Source: Diadophis punctatus similis (lineage: Eukaryota; Chordata; Lepidosauria; Squamata; Dipsadidae). Taken from it: a DNA stretch of 64,000 nt. A program made the translations under genes and the position numbers. Location: positions 170,529,430-170,593,429 of the forward strand of contig JALIGW010000002.1 of NCBI GenBank assembly GCA_023053685.1. The letters are read 5' to 3'. The notes beneath the pieces were generated by a model. That model saw only the letters and a program-made list of their open reading frames with translations. It was not told the origin of the DNA and did no database searches. Positions 48,916 through 62,059 of this stretch are shown piece after piece; within the stretch, counting starts at the first letter, position 1, and each line of letters begins with the position of its first letter.

Positions 48916-49616
48916 GTAAGTATTTAAGGCCTTCAGCTGAAGAACATTTTTTTAAAAAAAGTAATGTTGGACATGTATTAATACCCATCATCCTTCACAA
49001 TAGTTGAATTTTAGCATGTCTCCTAGATTCTATGTTTATATCTCTGAGTTCATATTGAGTTCTCTCTCTTGCTCTCCTACTTTTTTTGATCAAGTATCAT
49101 TGCACAGAGAATTGGAATGCGTTCATTAACTGAGCCCTCTGCTGCCATTCGGAAATAATAAGGAAAATCAGGTTGCAGAATTTAGATTGTTAACTAAAGC
49201 AGGGTACACAGCTTTTTCTGAGCAAGAGCTGCACATGGCTACTGAGTGACCTGGCAGGAGCTGACATGCTCCAAAAAATAGTAGTTGGAGCCAGGAAAAA
49301 AACATGAAGGAATTTCATTTTATTTCATTTGCATTTAAACCTAAATTTAAATAAAGAATCATGTTTCCCTTTTTATATTAAACTTTATAATCTGGTAATA
49401 ACTTTTAGAATTCTTTGGGGTACAAATATGACCCCATGATTTCTAGTTATACATCTCTGCAATAAAAAAAATCTGTGTAGCTGTTCTATCATTCCTTTTG
49501 TAATTGGTTTTTCAAGGTAATAAAAAGATAGAAATGGTAAGAAACCTGAGAAGCTTTTGTTGTGATAACTAAAATTCTTTGTTGATTGTAAAAAAAAATG
49601 CATTCTTTGCAAGCAT

Positions 49617-49706
49617 AGGAAGGAAGGAAGGAAGGAAGGAAGGAAGGAAGGAAGGAAGGAAGGAAGGAAGGAAGGAAGGAAGGAAGGAAGGAAGGAAGGA
49701 AGAAAG
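49617..49706. repeat. (GGAA)n microsatellite
   Basis: About 21 perfect 4-bp units ending in a GAAGAAAG variant. Confidence 0.96.
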
Positions 49707-50753
49707 ATTCAGTCAGTATATGCATTCATTTAATTTGTGATGGACTTTTCCCCACTCTGTTTAAACCATATCGTCACTTTAGTTTGTGGTGGATGGATGT
49801 GGTATGGCAAATGTTTGTTTGACCTGAATAATGTGGGATTCCATCTCATGTTGATTCACTGCCATTTGTGACCTGGAGGACTGACTGAATGTATTTGATG
49901 TGGTGAAATAGCCTTATGAAATGTGGTCAAGTTATGCCTGAGAAAATGCTTGCTTTTCTGAAATGGTACAGTAGAATGTCATTCTGTTTTCTCAAGATTC
50001 ATCAATATTGTTGGGAAAACAATATTTGGTAGTCACCATTAGTCCTCACCACAACCACCCTGGATGAATCAGCTTTCAATGTTAAGATATTAATATTCAG
50101 TAATGCAAACCTTGAATAATCTCCAGTTATGAAGATAAATACCCAAGAGTGGAGATTAGAGCTACCTTAAGAAGAATAAGTGGCAAGAAAAGTACACCAC
50201 AACTGTTTACACTGGAGTCATTGATTGAAAGCCCATTGAAATCAGCAGTGTTCTAAACCGATGTGTTGACTGACTTGCCTTTGTAAGGGTATGTGTCAGT
50301 GCAAATCTTCAATGGATCTTAAACTGCACAGTTTATGAGTCATCAAGTCAATCCACAGTCTACAAGCTATGTGTTGTTGTCTGCCAGGAATTTCACAGCC
50401 CTGCTAGTTTTTCTAATCTGAGAGAGGCAAAAATGCATGATGTTTATGCAGCACATAAAGTGCTGTCATATAGTATAATGTCAATTTATCTTGTAAGCTA
50501 TACATTTTTTCTAACTTAGCCTGAATCAAGAATAAGATCAGAAGGCAGTAATTTTTCCGATTAACTGATTGGAGCATGCAAATTGGGATGGTACCCTGGC
50601 ATTGAAAGGTTAAGTGCAATTTTTTAAAGTGGAATGCAGTCGTAAACTGCCCTGCAAGTTAAGCAGTAAGATATTTCCTTACCAAAGAATGTAGTTATAT
50701 TCACAAAAGAAGAAATTCTTAATGCTTCAACTTAAATCAAGGTTGATTATTTA

Positions 50754-50756
<3 letters not shown>

Positions 50757-50788
<32 letters not shown>
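50757..50788. repeat. (CT)n microsatellite
   Basis: About 15 perfect dinucleotide units. Confidence 0.95.
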
Positions 50789-50791
<3 letters not shown>

Positions 50792-50946
50792 CCTTAAAAT
50801 ATTGTGTTTGTCCTAAACTGGTTACATTGCGGGTGATTAACAACTCAAGACAATAGGAGAAAAAAACATTTTAGAGTGGATAAGAGAAATACTGCCTAGA
50901 AATATTGACAAGATGGCAAATACAAACATTCCTTAAATATGTTGAA

Positions 50947-51188
50947 TAGCAATAGCAATAGCAATAGCACTTTACTTATATACCGCTTCATAGTGCTTTA
51001 CAGCCCTCTCTAAGCGGTTTACAGAGTTCAGCATATTGCCCCCAACAATCTGGGTCCTCATTTTACCGACCTCTGAAGGATGGAAGGCTGAGTCAACCTT
51101 GAGCCTAGTGAGATTTGAACAGCTGAACTGCTGAACTAGCAGTCAGCCTGCAATCGCAGCATTTAACCACTGCACCACTTCAGCTCTG
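50947..51188 (-). mobile_element. tRNA-derived SINE with L2-like tail (copy 4)
   Basis: It starts AGCAATAGCAATAGCAATAG and ends AACCACTGCACCACTTCAGC, with TCTAAGCGGTTTACAGAG and AGGATGGAAGGCTGAGTCAA between. Layout identical to the other copies. Confidence 0.85.
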
Positions 51189-51189
51189 A

Positions 51190-53220
<2,031 letters not shown>

Positions 53221-53221
53221 G

Positions 53222-55285
53222 ACATCATTATTTATTTATTTATTTATAATAATAATAATAATAACAACAAAGTTGGAAGGGACCTTGGAGGTCTTCTAGT
53301 CCAACCCCCTGCCTAGGCAGGAAACCCTACACCACTTCAGACAAATGGTTATCCAACATCTTCTTAAAAACTTCCAGTGTTGGAGCATTCACAACTTCTG
53401 GAGGCAAGCTGTTCCACTGATTAATTGTCCTAACTGTCAGGAAATTTCTCCTTAGTTCTAAGTTACTTCTCTCCTTGTTTAGTTTCCACCCATTACTTCT
53501 TGTTCTACCTTCAGGTGCTTTGGAGAATAGTTTGACTCCCTCTTCTTTGTGGCAACCCCTGAGATATTGGAACACTGCTATCATGTCTCCCCTGATCCTT
53601 CTTTTCATTAAACTAGACATACCCAGTTCCTGCAACCGTTCTTCATATGTTTTAGCCTCCAGTCCCCTAATCATCTTTGTTGCTCTTCTCTGCACTCTTT
53701 CTAGAGTCTCAACATCCTTTTTACATCGTGGCGACCAAAACTGAATGCAGTATTCCAAGTGTGGCCTTACCAAGGCATTATAAAGTGGTATTAACACTTC
53801 GCGTGATCTTGATTCTATCCCTCTGTTAATGCAGCCTAGAACTGTGTTGGCTTTTTTGGCAGCTGCTGCACACTGCTGGCTCATATTTAAATGGTTGTCC
53901 ACTAGGACTCCAAGATCCCTCTCACAGTTACTACTGTTGAGCAAGGTACCACATATACTGTACCTGTGCATTTTGTTTTTCTTGCCTAAATGTAGAACCT
54001 TACTTTTTTCACCATTGAATTTCATTTTGTTTGATAGCGCCCAATGCTCAAGTCTGTCAAGATCCTTCTGTATCTTGAGCCTATCTTCTGGAGAGTTGGC
54101 TATTCCTGCCAGTTTGGTGTCATCTGCAAATTTGATGAGTTCCCCATCTATTCCCTCATCCAAGTCATTGATAAAGATGTTGAAGAGTACTGGGCCTAAA
54201 ACAGAGCCTTGGGGTACTCCAGTGCAAACTTCCCTCCATGTAGATGCAGTTCCATTGAGCACTACACGTTGAGTGCGGTTGGTTAGCCAGTTTTGAATCC
54301 ATCTGATGGTGTTGCTGTCCATCCCACATTTTTCTACTTTATCTAGAAGTAGGTTATGGTCTACTTTATCAAATGCCTTACTGAAGTCCAAGTAAACCAC
54401 ATCGACAGCATTCCTCTGGTCCACTAATTTTGTCACTTTGTCAAAGAATGTAATAAGATTAGTCTGGCATGATCTGTTTTTGACAAACCCATGTTGGCTT
54501 TTGGTTATTACTTTGTTTGCTTCTAGGTGTTCATTGATTCGTTGCTTGATTATCTTTTCCAGAATCTTCCCTGGTATTGAGGTCAGGCTGATAGGTCTGT
54601 AGTTTCCTGGATCTGTTTTTTTCCCTTTTTTGAAGATGGGAACTACATCAGCTCTTTTCCAGTCCTCTGGCAGTTCCCCGGTGCTCCAGGATCTTTGAAA
54701 GATATAGTTCAGTGGTTCTGAGATCTCATCTGCCAGTTCCTTCAGAACCTTGGGGTGTAATCCATCTGATCCTGGTGATTTGAATTCGTCTAGGGTAGAC
54801 AGGTGTTCCTTTACCATTTTCTTCCCTATTTTAACTTGTGTTCCTAATATGTTTTTTGTGATGCTGTTTTTGATAGGTTGGACTGTTTTTTCCCTTTGTG
54901 TAAAGACAGATGCAAAATACGTGTTAAGTAGCTCTGCTTTCTCCCTGTTGCTTGTCACCTTCTTGCCACTTTCTCCCTGCAATGGACCAATTGTTTCCTT
55001 GACTTTTTTCTTGTTTTTAATATGTTGGAAGAAGCTTTTTTTGTTACTTTTTACTTTTGTCGCAAGCCTTTGTTCATTGTGAGCCTTAGCTTTCCTCACT
55101 TCATCTTTACAGGCTCGGGCTATTTGCTGGTATTCTACCTTAGTTATTTCCCCTTTTTTCCACTTTTTATACTTGTCCTGTTTGTCTTTCAATTTGTCAG
55201 AGAGTTCTTTATGCAGCCATGCTGGTTTCTTTTGAGACCTATTATTTTTCTTCTTCATTGGTATTGTGCTAGTCTGGGTTTATTA
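53222..55285 (-). mobile_element. 5'-truncated CR1 LINE with intact RT frame
   Basis: The 3' end (left) has GTTGGAAGGGACCTTGGAGG and GTCTTCTAGTCCAACCCCCT, followed outward by (TTATAA)-type simple repeats. The 5' end stops near TAGTCTGGGTTTATTATTAG, where an L2 tail begins, so the exact break is uncertain. The apurinic endonuclease half of ORF2 and all of ORF1 are missing, the usual result of incomplete reverse transcription. Confidence 0.9.
53327..55258 (-). CDS. CR1 ORF2 reverse transcriptase, 643 residues, N-terminus missing
   Basis: From the N-terminal side: a lysine-rich linker (SDKLKDKQDKYKKWKKGE); RT blocks DWKRADVVPIFKKGKKTDPG and NYRPISLTS (about 199-225); YLDFSKAFDKVDH (about 289-301); GVPQGSVLGPVLFN (about 348-361); catalytic FADDTKL (about 377-383); then the CR1 C-terminal region with NSSNCERDLGVL, LYNALVRPHLEYCIQFWSP and RTINQWNSLPPEVV. 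All RT motifs are present and there are no stops, unlike the copy at 25402. Full CR1 ORF2 proteins run to roughly 950-1000 residues with an N-terminal endonuclease; that part is absent, so the copy cannot move by itself. The methionine start is simply the first after truncation; the frame stays open seven codons further up, to a stop. Confidence 0.92.
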   Translation of the reverse strand: MKKKNNRSQKKPAWLHKELSDKLKDKQDKYKKWKKGEITKVEYQQIARACKDEVRKAKAHNEQRLATKVKSNKKSFFQHIKNKKKVKETIGPLQGESGKKVTSNREKAELLNTYFASVFTQREKTVQPIKNSITKNILGTQVKIGKKMVKEHLSTLDEFKSPGSDGLHPKVLKELADEISEPLNYIFQRSWSTGELPEDWKRADVVPIFKKGKKTDPGNYRPISLTSIPGKILEKIIKQRINEHLEANKVITKSQHGFVKNRSCQTNLITFFDKVTKLVDQRNAVDVVYLDFSKAFDKVDHNLLLDKVEKCGMDSNTIRWIQNWLTNRTQRVVLNGTASTWREVCTGVPQGSVLGPVLFNIFINDLDEGIDGELIKFADDTKLAGIANSPEDRLKIQKDLDRLEHWALSNKMKFNGEKSKVLHLGKKNKMHRYSICGTLLNSSNCERDLGVLVDNHLNMSQQCAAAAKKANTVLGCINRGIESRSREVLIPLYNALVRPHLEYCIQFWSPRCKKDVETLERVQRRATKMIRGLEAKTYEERLQELGMSSLMKRRIRGDMIAVFQYLRGCHKEEGVKLFSKAPEGRTRSNGWKLNKERSNLELRRNFLTVRTINQWNSLPPEVVNAPTLEVFKKMLDNHLSEVV

Positions 55286-55289
55286 TTAG

Positions 55290-55712
55290 GTTCTTCTATG
55301 CTGCCCTACTCCCTAAGGACTCAGGGCGGCGTACAACATTTTAAGAGAACACTAAACAATAAACTTATTTAAAAACAGTTTTAAAAAGTTAAAAAAGACA
55401 TCCAGTAACATACATACAGGGGGAGATTTCTGATATAAAATTGTCTCAGACCCCTACCTGCAGGAAGAGCCATGTCTTGATGGCTTTCCGGAAGGCCAGC
55501 AGGGTGGGGATAATTCGGATCTCTGGGGGAAGTTGGTTCCAGAGCACGGGGCCCCCCACAGAGAAGGCCCTCCCCCTAGGGCCCGCCAGTTGGCATTGTT
55601 TGGCTGACGGGACCTGGAGGAGACCCACTCTGTGGGACCTAACCGGTCGGAGGGAAGTATGAGGCACAATGCGGTCCCGGAGGTAACCTGGTCCTAAGCC
55701 ATAATTGCACAA
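55290..55712 (-). mobile_element. L2-type LINE 3' region, longest copy
   Basis: It starts TCTATGCTGCCCTACTCCCT and GGACTCAGGGCGGCGTACAA. It continues through CTGCAGGAAGAGCCATGTCT, GGTTCCAGAGCACGGGGCCC and GACCTAACCGGTCGGAGGGA. It abuts the truncated end of the CR1. The open frames on the - strand are short and not convincing protein. Confidence 0.7.
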
Positions 55713-56920
55713 TGCTATTTACATGTGAGTTACCTTCCATGCATTTCTTAATCTTGCCCCTGAAAAGTGATTCATGTGCATCCATCAGTTTGCTGATAAA
55801 GCCTTTTATCCCAGAGAACTTCACACTGTTGCCTGCATGGACAAACATGACCTATGTTCTTAGTCCCTTTTATTAAAAAAAATAAAGAGCTTGCACCCAA
55901 GCAAAAAAAAAAACCTACAGAGAATTTCCTTCCCTGTCTCCTCCTTTGATGTATCATCCTTTCCAGAGCTTGGCAGTGTTCATTGCTTTCAAATCGGTTT
56001 GGGGAGAGGAGATGGAGAAAGAGGGAGACTCCAGAATCTCTTTTTGCCAATAAGGAGTGCTGTGATAAGCAACGGCTCTGAAGAGAACAGGTTCACTCTT
56101 CTGGAAGAAAGCTGACTTCAAACACGCACTATGGTGGTAATATAGCAAGAGCTTTTCCTGAGAAGGAAAATGTTCAGCAGGAATGTCTGTGGAGATTCTC
56201 AGCCATCCAGGTCATAGTTGCCTCAAAGGTGCCTCAAGGAAAAAAATAGCACAGTTGCCTTTTGAAAAAGCACCTTTGAGACATTCAGCAGGAATAGCCT
56301 CACAACCCGTCAAGTGTTCTGGAAAAGAATAAGTCTCCCAGTAGTTAAATGGAGAGACTCTTGAGGAACTATGCAAATTATTTAGAATTGTTCGATTTTT
56401 TCACATTTGATGCAACACCTCTTCCCTAAAAAGTCTTGTAACTATGAGCCACGAACTCACTTAGATGATGTCTCATTATTAGGAGTTTTCCCCCGTTCTT
56501 CAAACTATGTCAGCTTTTTAAAATCAGTAGAAGGAATTTTCCATTGATGGGGCTATATTGGGAGTGCTCCAAATAACAAAGGGGGGGGGAAGGATTTTAC
56601 TTTGTCTGAACTGATTTGGCGATTTAATATATTTTCAGAGGGTTCCATTGAAGCATCTTGGGTCACGGAGTGACCAATTTCCACTTGGGGATTAGAGGTC
56701 ACTGTTTTCTCAGCCCTAAAGCCAAAATGCTAAATTTCGATGCTCGTTTTGGTTTCCTGCTATATTACAGGTCTTGGCTGGTTCATGACATATTAAATGA
56801 CACTTCCAAATTCTCACCAGTATAGTCTCTCTCAAGATTGAAGCTAAACTCTGATTTAAAAAGAGAGAGAGAAATAACCACACTGATAATGATAGTTAAC
56901 AGTAATGTTTATCTAATGCT
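55713..56920. other. Intronic DNA with one Penelope-type scrap
   Basis: At 56190-56285 GATTCTCAGCCATCCAGGTC, CTCAAAGGTGCCTCAAGG and TTTGAAAAAGCACCTTTGAG repeat the Penelope terminal motif. The rest shows no exon or repeat. Confidence 0.5.
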
Positions 56921-56926
56921 TTAAGG

Positions 56927-57207
56927 CAGCAGTTCTCAATCTGGGGGTCACGACCCCTTTGGGGGTCGAACGACCCTTTCACAGGGGTCGGGAGACTTTG
57001 CCTGGATGCCGCCATTTGGGTTCTTTTACCCTCTGCGCATACGCAGAATGCTTTGCATATGCGCAGAGGGTAAAAGAACCCAAATGGTGGCAGCGGGGCG
57101 TGGGTCATGGCGGCGGGCGCTGTGACAGTTGCGGCAGTGGGGTGGGTCGCGGTGGGGGTGCAGGGGCAGGGCGTGGGTCGCGGCATTAGGAAGGTTGAGA
57201 ACCATTG
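56927..57207. mobile_element. hAT-Charlie MITE (GGGGGTCACGACCCC type), 281 bp
   Basis: The ends CAGCAGTTCTCAATCTGGGG and GAAGGTTGAGAACCATTG are inverted. The subterminal GACCCCTTTGGGGGTCGAAC is typical of a hAT-Charlie group known from other amniotes. The 8-bp duplication CTTTAAGG is perfect (56919-56926, 57208-57215). Inside is a hairpin of GGGTTCTTTTACCCTCTGCG and its complement. Confidence 0.93.
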
Positions 57208-57607
57208 CTTTAAGGGATTCAAAGTATTCCAGACAGATTATTTCAGCAGGCCTGATAGCAGCACTATAACAAAGTGTTTCCTAAGATCCCCTAGTGAGCA
57301 GAACTGATTTAGATCATGAACCAATACAAAACATGGCCTTAACCACTGCATTTCACTCAATTAATAACTCTTTATTAGATGGGTCTATTTAGGCAGTGGA
57401 ATTAATTCAGATGCAGAGGTGAATCAAAGCCGAAGGAAACAATATAAATTAATACGGAAGTTTGTGCAATCATCTCCCATGTGTGACTTTGCCTATTTCC
57501 TATTTCCTAAATGATTTATCAGCAAGCATCATAGATTGCCACCACACAGCTGTATTACAAAAGTAATGCCTATTGTCATATACTTCCCCATCCTGGCCCC
57601 TCTAAGT

Positions 57608-57777
57608 CAGGGGTCCCCAATTCCCGGTCCATGGCATGCCAGAGACCAGGTTGCACAGACAAGCAAAGCCCCATTCATGGAATGCAGGCGCCACGTGAAA
57701 CCACTCCCTCTCTGGTCCGCGGAAAAAACTTTCCTCATGGAACCAGTCCCTGGTGCTCAAAAGGCTGGGGGCTGCTG
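57608..57777. mobile_element. hAT MITE, 170 bp (CAGGGGTCCCCAA ends)
   Basis: The left end is CAGGGGTCCCCAATTCCCGG and the right end AAAGGCTGGGGGCTGCTG. The 8-bp duplication CTCTAAGT is perfect (57600-57607, 57778-57785). No coding content. Confidence 0.92.
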
Positions 57778-57785
57778 CTCTAAGT

Positions 57786-60640
57786 CACTGGACTTTGGTT
57801 TCAAAAATTCCTAGATGAATGGCCAAATATTGGGGGTGGGGGTGGGGGGGATCCAACACCCATGGATGATATCTACTTGGGCAAACCTGTGAAAGTCTAT
57901 ATTTTCTACTCTTCTTCTTCTTCTGAACCTGATATTTGTTAATTTCAGTGGATAATTTTGAGTACTAATAACTAACCTTAATAATCTTCTCTCTCCTACT
58001 CTTGCAACCATTTTTCTTTGGTTCATATCTTAGGTCACATTTGTCGTCTTTATTCCTAAACTTAAAACCCCAAATAAAAATAAAAATAATATTTTAGGGT
58101 TAAGTCGTATGATCTTGGTTGCATTTTTCCAGTGTAAGTTTTGAGATAAGATAAAGTGATTCCTACATTTTGAAAATTGACTTTACTGATCAGTTTGACT
58201 TTACTAATTTGATTACATTGATTCTCTTTTATTTCTAACATATTTCCTAACAATTCCTATGTTTTCACGCTTCACTCTCCTAAGGGTGAATTTGTATTTT
58301 TAGTAAGTTGTCTGTTACAATTCCAGTGGCTTTTTTATCTGTTCAGTGACTTTCAGTTCAAGCCTCTTCAGTTTATGTGATAAATTTCATTCCCCCCCCC
58401 CCCCCCAGCATGCACTGCACTTGCAAAATTAGCCATTCATCTAACTGGAAAAATCATTTTGGAGTTCTTTAGAGTCTTTTGACTTCATAAGTCTGGACAA
58501 TTAGATGTCAACCGCATTGTATGCCTCATTTTCTTTACAATTAAATTAAGTAGCTTTAGCTCAGTGATCATTTATTTTCCCTCATAATCAGAACTCTCCA
58601 GTTATACTTGCCTGTTTTGCATTTGATTTATTTGTGAGCATAAGAGGACCTATATTTCTAAAGTGGGGGAGTATTTATCAAAAGGGTTTTTTTTAAATAT
58701 ATCAAATAATTCATTTCAACCCATCTGGATTTAAGAATCCATAAAAAAGATATATGAGTTCATAAATGCCAATCCAGAGTGTGCTGATTTTGCATGTTTG
58801 CTGATAACTCTCAAAAGCTATGATAGTATGTCTCTGACATGAATAAACAAATAATAAACAATAAACAAATAAATAAACCAATAAAAGCTATGATTTGAAG
58901 AACTTCTCTTTACCAAGCTTCGCCTGTTTTTCTTCTTTTATAGGTTTTAGAGTTTCAGAGTGTAGGAAATCTGCATTTAATCACTGTTTTCACCTACTAC
59001 TTTGAGATATTCATTATCCTAATTGTTCTGTTCTTCTCTGGTGCCACACCTCAAACATGCACACATTTTAAAATGGTTTTATTTGGCTTTCTGTTCTCTG
59101 GAAATTATTTTAACAGCAACTTGTCTTTTTTTTGTTAGAGATTGGCAAGATCTCATTTGAATTCTTCAGGTGAAAGTTATCTGGCTCTACTGATTAGTTA
59201 TTGTGAAATGTATTGTGTCATTGTTAGTTGGCATGCATTTTCAGATGTTATCCCTCCTCAAATAAGCATACAGGTATAACCATTTTCTCCAACAAGTATT
59301 TTTCACAGCAAAAATAGATGTGGAAAGCCCATTTTGCTTCTCTGCTGTCTTCTTGTCTTCCTTTTGTCTAGACATCTTGTTTCTTCTATTGTGACTTCCA
59401 ACTTCTGGTATCCTGGAAAGGGAAGTAATGTTGCCAGAGATTCTCCTCTTTAGGTTTTCTTCATATTGGCAACATATCTAGGTTTAAAGGGAAGCCACCT
59501 TGTCTTTGTAGACTCTAAAATATAACCATCCAGGTGTCATTTATACTTTTCCTCTCCCCCTGATTTAAACAGTTTGGTTTCAACCTTTCTGACAGAAGTT
59601 TGAATACTCACTTAGTTTTTCTGCCATTAAGAATCGCAGGTGTATCCTGGGATGGAGCATAGAAAACTGGGACTTTAGAAAGTATAAAGACAATATTTCC
59701 TTCTCTTTGTACCTCAAGTTGTTTTCTGCTTTTGATAACTATGTTAACTAAGAAAGAAGATTAAGACAATGCCAGCAGCAATAGAGATATTACAGGTAGT
59801 TCTCTGGATGTTAAGGTCGTATCACCTAATTCTTCTGGTTTCAACATATATGTGTCTTTATTTTTTATTGTAAGGCCTTAAGCAAATTTTTGCCCAAATA
59901 AAGATCTAGTGCAATCATGGTTCACTAATTTGCACCAAAACCTCTCTTGTATCTTCCTTGTTTGGTATAGGTATGTTTGTTGATCTTTTCTAACATTTGG
60001 GAAACTCAGATTTATTCCATATTTATTATTTGTTAGCTTTCTACACAAATGTTTGTCATTTTATAAGCACCTTTGTAAAATATTTCATTCTAGAACTTCC
60101 ACTTTTTTTAGACTTCTTTGCCTCTATTAGATCGCTTGAATAATGGCTGTGTATATTTTGAGGGTTAATTCTGATTTTCTTCGCTTGTTCTTTTCATGAT
60201 ACATTATTTTATTTGGTGACATTCTTGATTGAGATAGCTTTACTTGTCCTTTCTTGCTTGAAACTGAAAATCTGCATTCAGTCATTGTATGCTTCTTGTT
60301 ACCCAAGACTTTCATTCCCCACCTTTCAACCTAGCTATTTTGGTAGCTTACTCTGAAAGCCCTTTTAATATTTTCTTAAGATTTTAGGAATATTTTTTCT
60401 CTTTTGGTTCCCATAATGTGTCTCTTGTTTCTTCCTCTAGCTCTTCATGTCCTCTTTCTAATATGTTAAGTATGCTGAATCTGATCCTTATATTAATCCT
60501 GTGTCTGTCAACAACATCTGAATGCTGTTTTTAATTTGCTAAGCTTAACCCATATATTTGAAATGAATAATTTCACTCTTTTACCTGGAGGTGTCCTGGA
60601 GACTGGATTGCACTTCCCCATTTTCCAATTCCTATTTATT
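57786..60640. other. Intronic DNA, no feature recognised
   Basis: A C15 homopolymer lies at about 58392-58406 and an (AATAAACAAAT)-type patch at about 58840-58885. No exon or repeat boundary was found. Confidence 0.45.
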
Positions 60641-61565
60641 ATTTATCAAATGTAGGTACTGCCCATTTCACTATCCAAGTGACTCTGGGCAGTTTACAGA
60701 TAACAAATGATAAAACCATATAAAGAAATACAATTTAAAAAGAATTAAAACAAAGTGATTTTTTTTTAAAGTGCAGAGTTAAAAAAAACATGCTAAAAAG
60801 TTAAAAACAGCAGAGGGAGCACCCTCAAGCCACCACCAATCTCAGGGTTGTGAGCCACTCTTTGACCCCCATGCCAGCTGGCAGAGCCAGGTCTTCACTT
60901 CCTTCTGGAGGGCCTGAAAATATCAGGCCTAACTTCACCTCTAAAGATAAGATAGCAATAGCAATAGCAATAGCACTTAGACTTATATACCGCTTCATAG
61001 TGCTTTTACAGCCCTCTCTAAGCGGTTTACAGAGTCAGCATATTGCCCCCAACAATCTGGCTCCTCATTTTACCCACCTCGGAAGGATGGAAGGCTGAGT
61101 CAACCTTGAGCCAATGAGATTTGAACTGCCGAACTGCAGCTAGCAGTCAGCTGAAGTAGCTTGCAGTACTGCACTCTAACCACTGCGCCACCTCGGCTCT
61201 GATGCTCCATAGGGAGGAGCAATGGCAGAGAAGGTTCTTTTCCTAGACCCTGCCTGTCAAAATTCTTAACTGATGTGTCTGTAACATATCCTCTTTGCCT
61301 GATTGTGTGGGACAAGTTGACGTAACTGAGACAAGACGGTTCCTTGGGTAACCTCATCACATGCCATAATGAAGGGCTTTAAAGGCGATAACCAAACCAT
61401 GAATTGGACTTGGAACCAAACTGGCATCCAGTGCAGCAGAGGTGTTACTTGCACAATCCTTGGAAGCCCAAGACTCCTCATGTAGCCACATTCTGCACCA
61501 GCTGCAGTTTCCAGATACTCTTTAAGGACAGCCTCCTGTAGAGCTCATTGAAATAATCCTTAAGG
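60640..61565 (-). mobile_element. L2/CR1-type LINE 3' region, split by a SINE
   Basis: TTATTATTTATCAAATGTAG, GTGACTCTGGGCAGTTTACA, GCCAGGTCTTCACTTCCTTC, then after the SINE GGCTTTAAAGGCGATAACCA, CTGGCATCCAGTGCAGCAG and TTCTGCACCAGCTGCAGTTT follow the expected order of an old LINE 3' region on the - strand. Non-coding and diverged. Confidence 0.65.
60954..61203 (-). mobile_element. tRNA-derived SINE with L2-like tail (copy 5, well preserved)
   Basis: The best copy in the window. On the - strand it starts AGAGCCGAGGTGGCGCAGTG (A box) with a B box near GGCAGTTCAAATCTC, then GGTTGACTCAGCCTTCCATC, and ends in the TTGCTATTGC tail. It is inserted in an old LINE 3' region. Confidence 0.88.
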
Positions 61566-61587
61566 GAGATGACCAAGATATTATGTA

Positions 61588-62057
61588 CCATATTTTTCGG
61601 AGTATAAGACGCACCTTAGTTTTTGGGGAGGAAAATAGGGGAAAACAATCTGCCTACCAGGTATTCATCTGGCTAGCATCCTTAGTCTGGTCAGCTTCAG
61701 CACATTATTTTATCCCCTGGTTAGGACTTAAAAAAAACCTTCTTCTGAGAGAGTAACAATGAAAGAGCCTGCAAGCCGTAAGAGCTGCGAAGATAGTTAG
61801 CACCTGGTTAGGGCTAGAAAAAAACTTATTCGGAGTAAGTAGAGCAATAAAAAAAACCCCTGCAAAGACTTAGGGCTGGAAAAACATTCTTTGGAGAGAG
61901 TAACAATGAAAAAGCCTGCAAGGTAAGAGCTGGGAAGATCTGTTAGCACCTAGTTAGGGCTGGGGAAAAAAAGCTACATTCGAAGTATAAGACGCACCCT
62001 AATTTTCAGCCACTTTTAGGGAGGAAAAAGGTACGTCTTATACTCCGAAAAATACGG
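61588..62057. mobile_element. TA-flanked DNA transposon with 30-bp terminal inverted repeats and internal repeats
   Basis: The left end CCATATTTTTCGGAGTATAA and the right end TTATACTCCGAAAAATACGG are inverted over about 28-30 bases, each next to TA. The interior has three degenerate repeats containing GGTTAGGGCT, AGAGTAACAATGAAA and GCCTGCAAG. There is no transposase. TA flanks suggest a Tc1/mariner-type enzyme. Confidence 0.85.
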
Positions 62058-62059
62058 TA

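Larger units (their letters stand above)
48916..50940. other. Start of the next TCF7 intron; only microsatellites recognised
   Basis: It begins GTAAGTATT. It contains (GGAA)n and (CT)n tracts and otherwise no recognisable repeat or exon. Confidence 0.5.
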
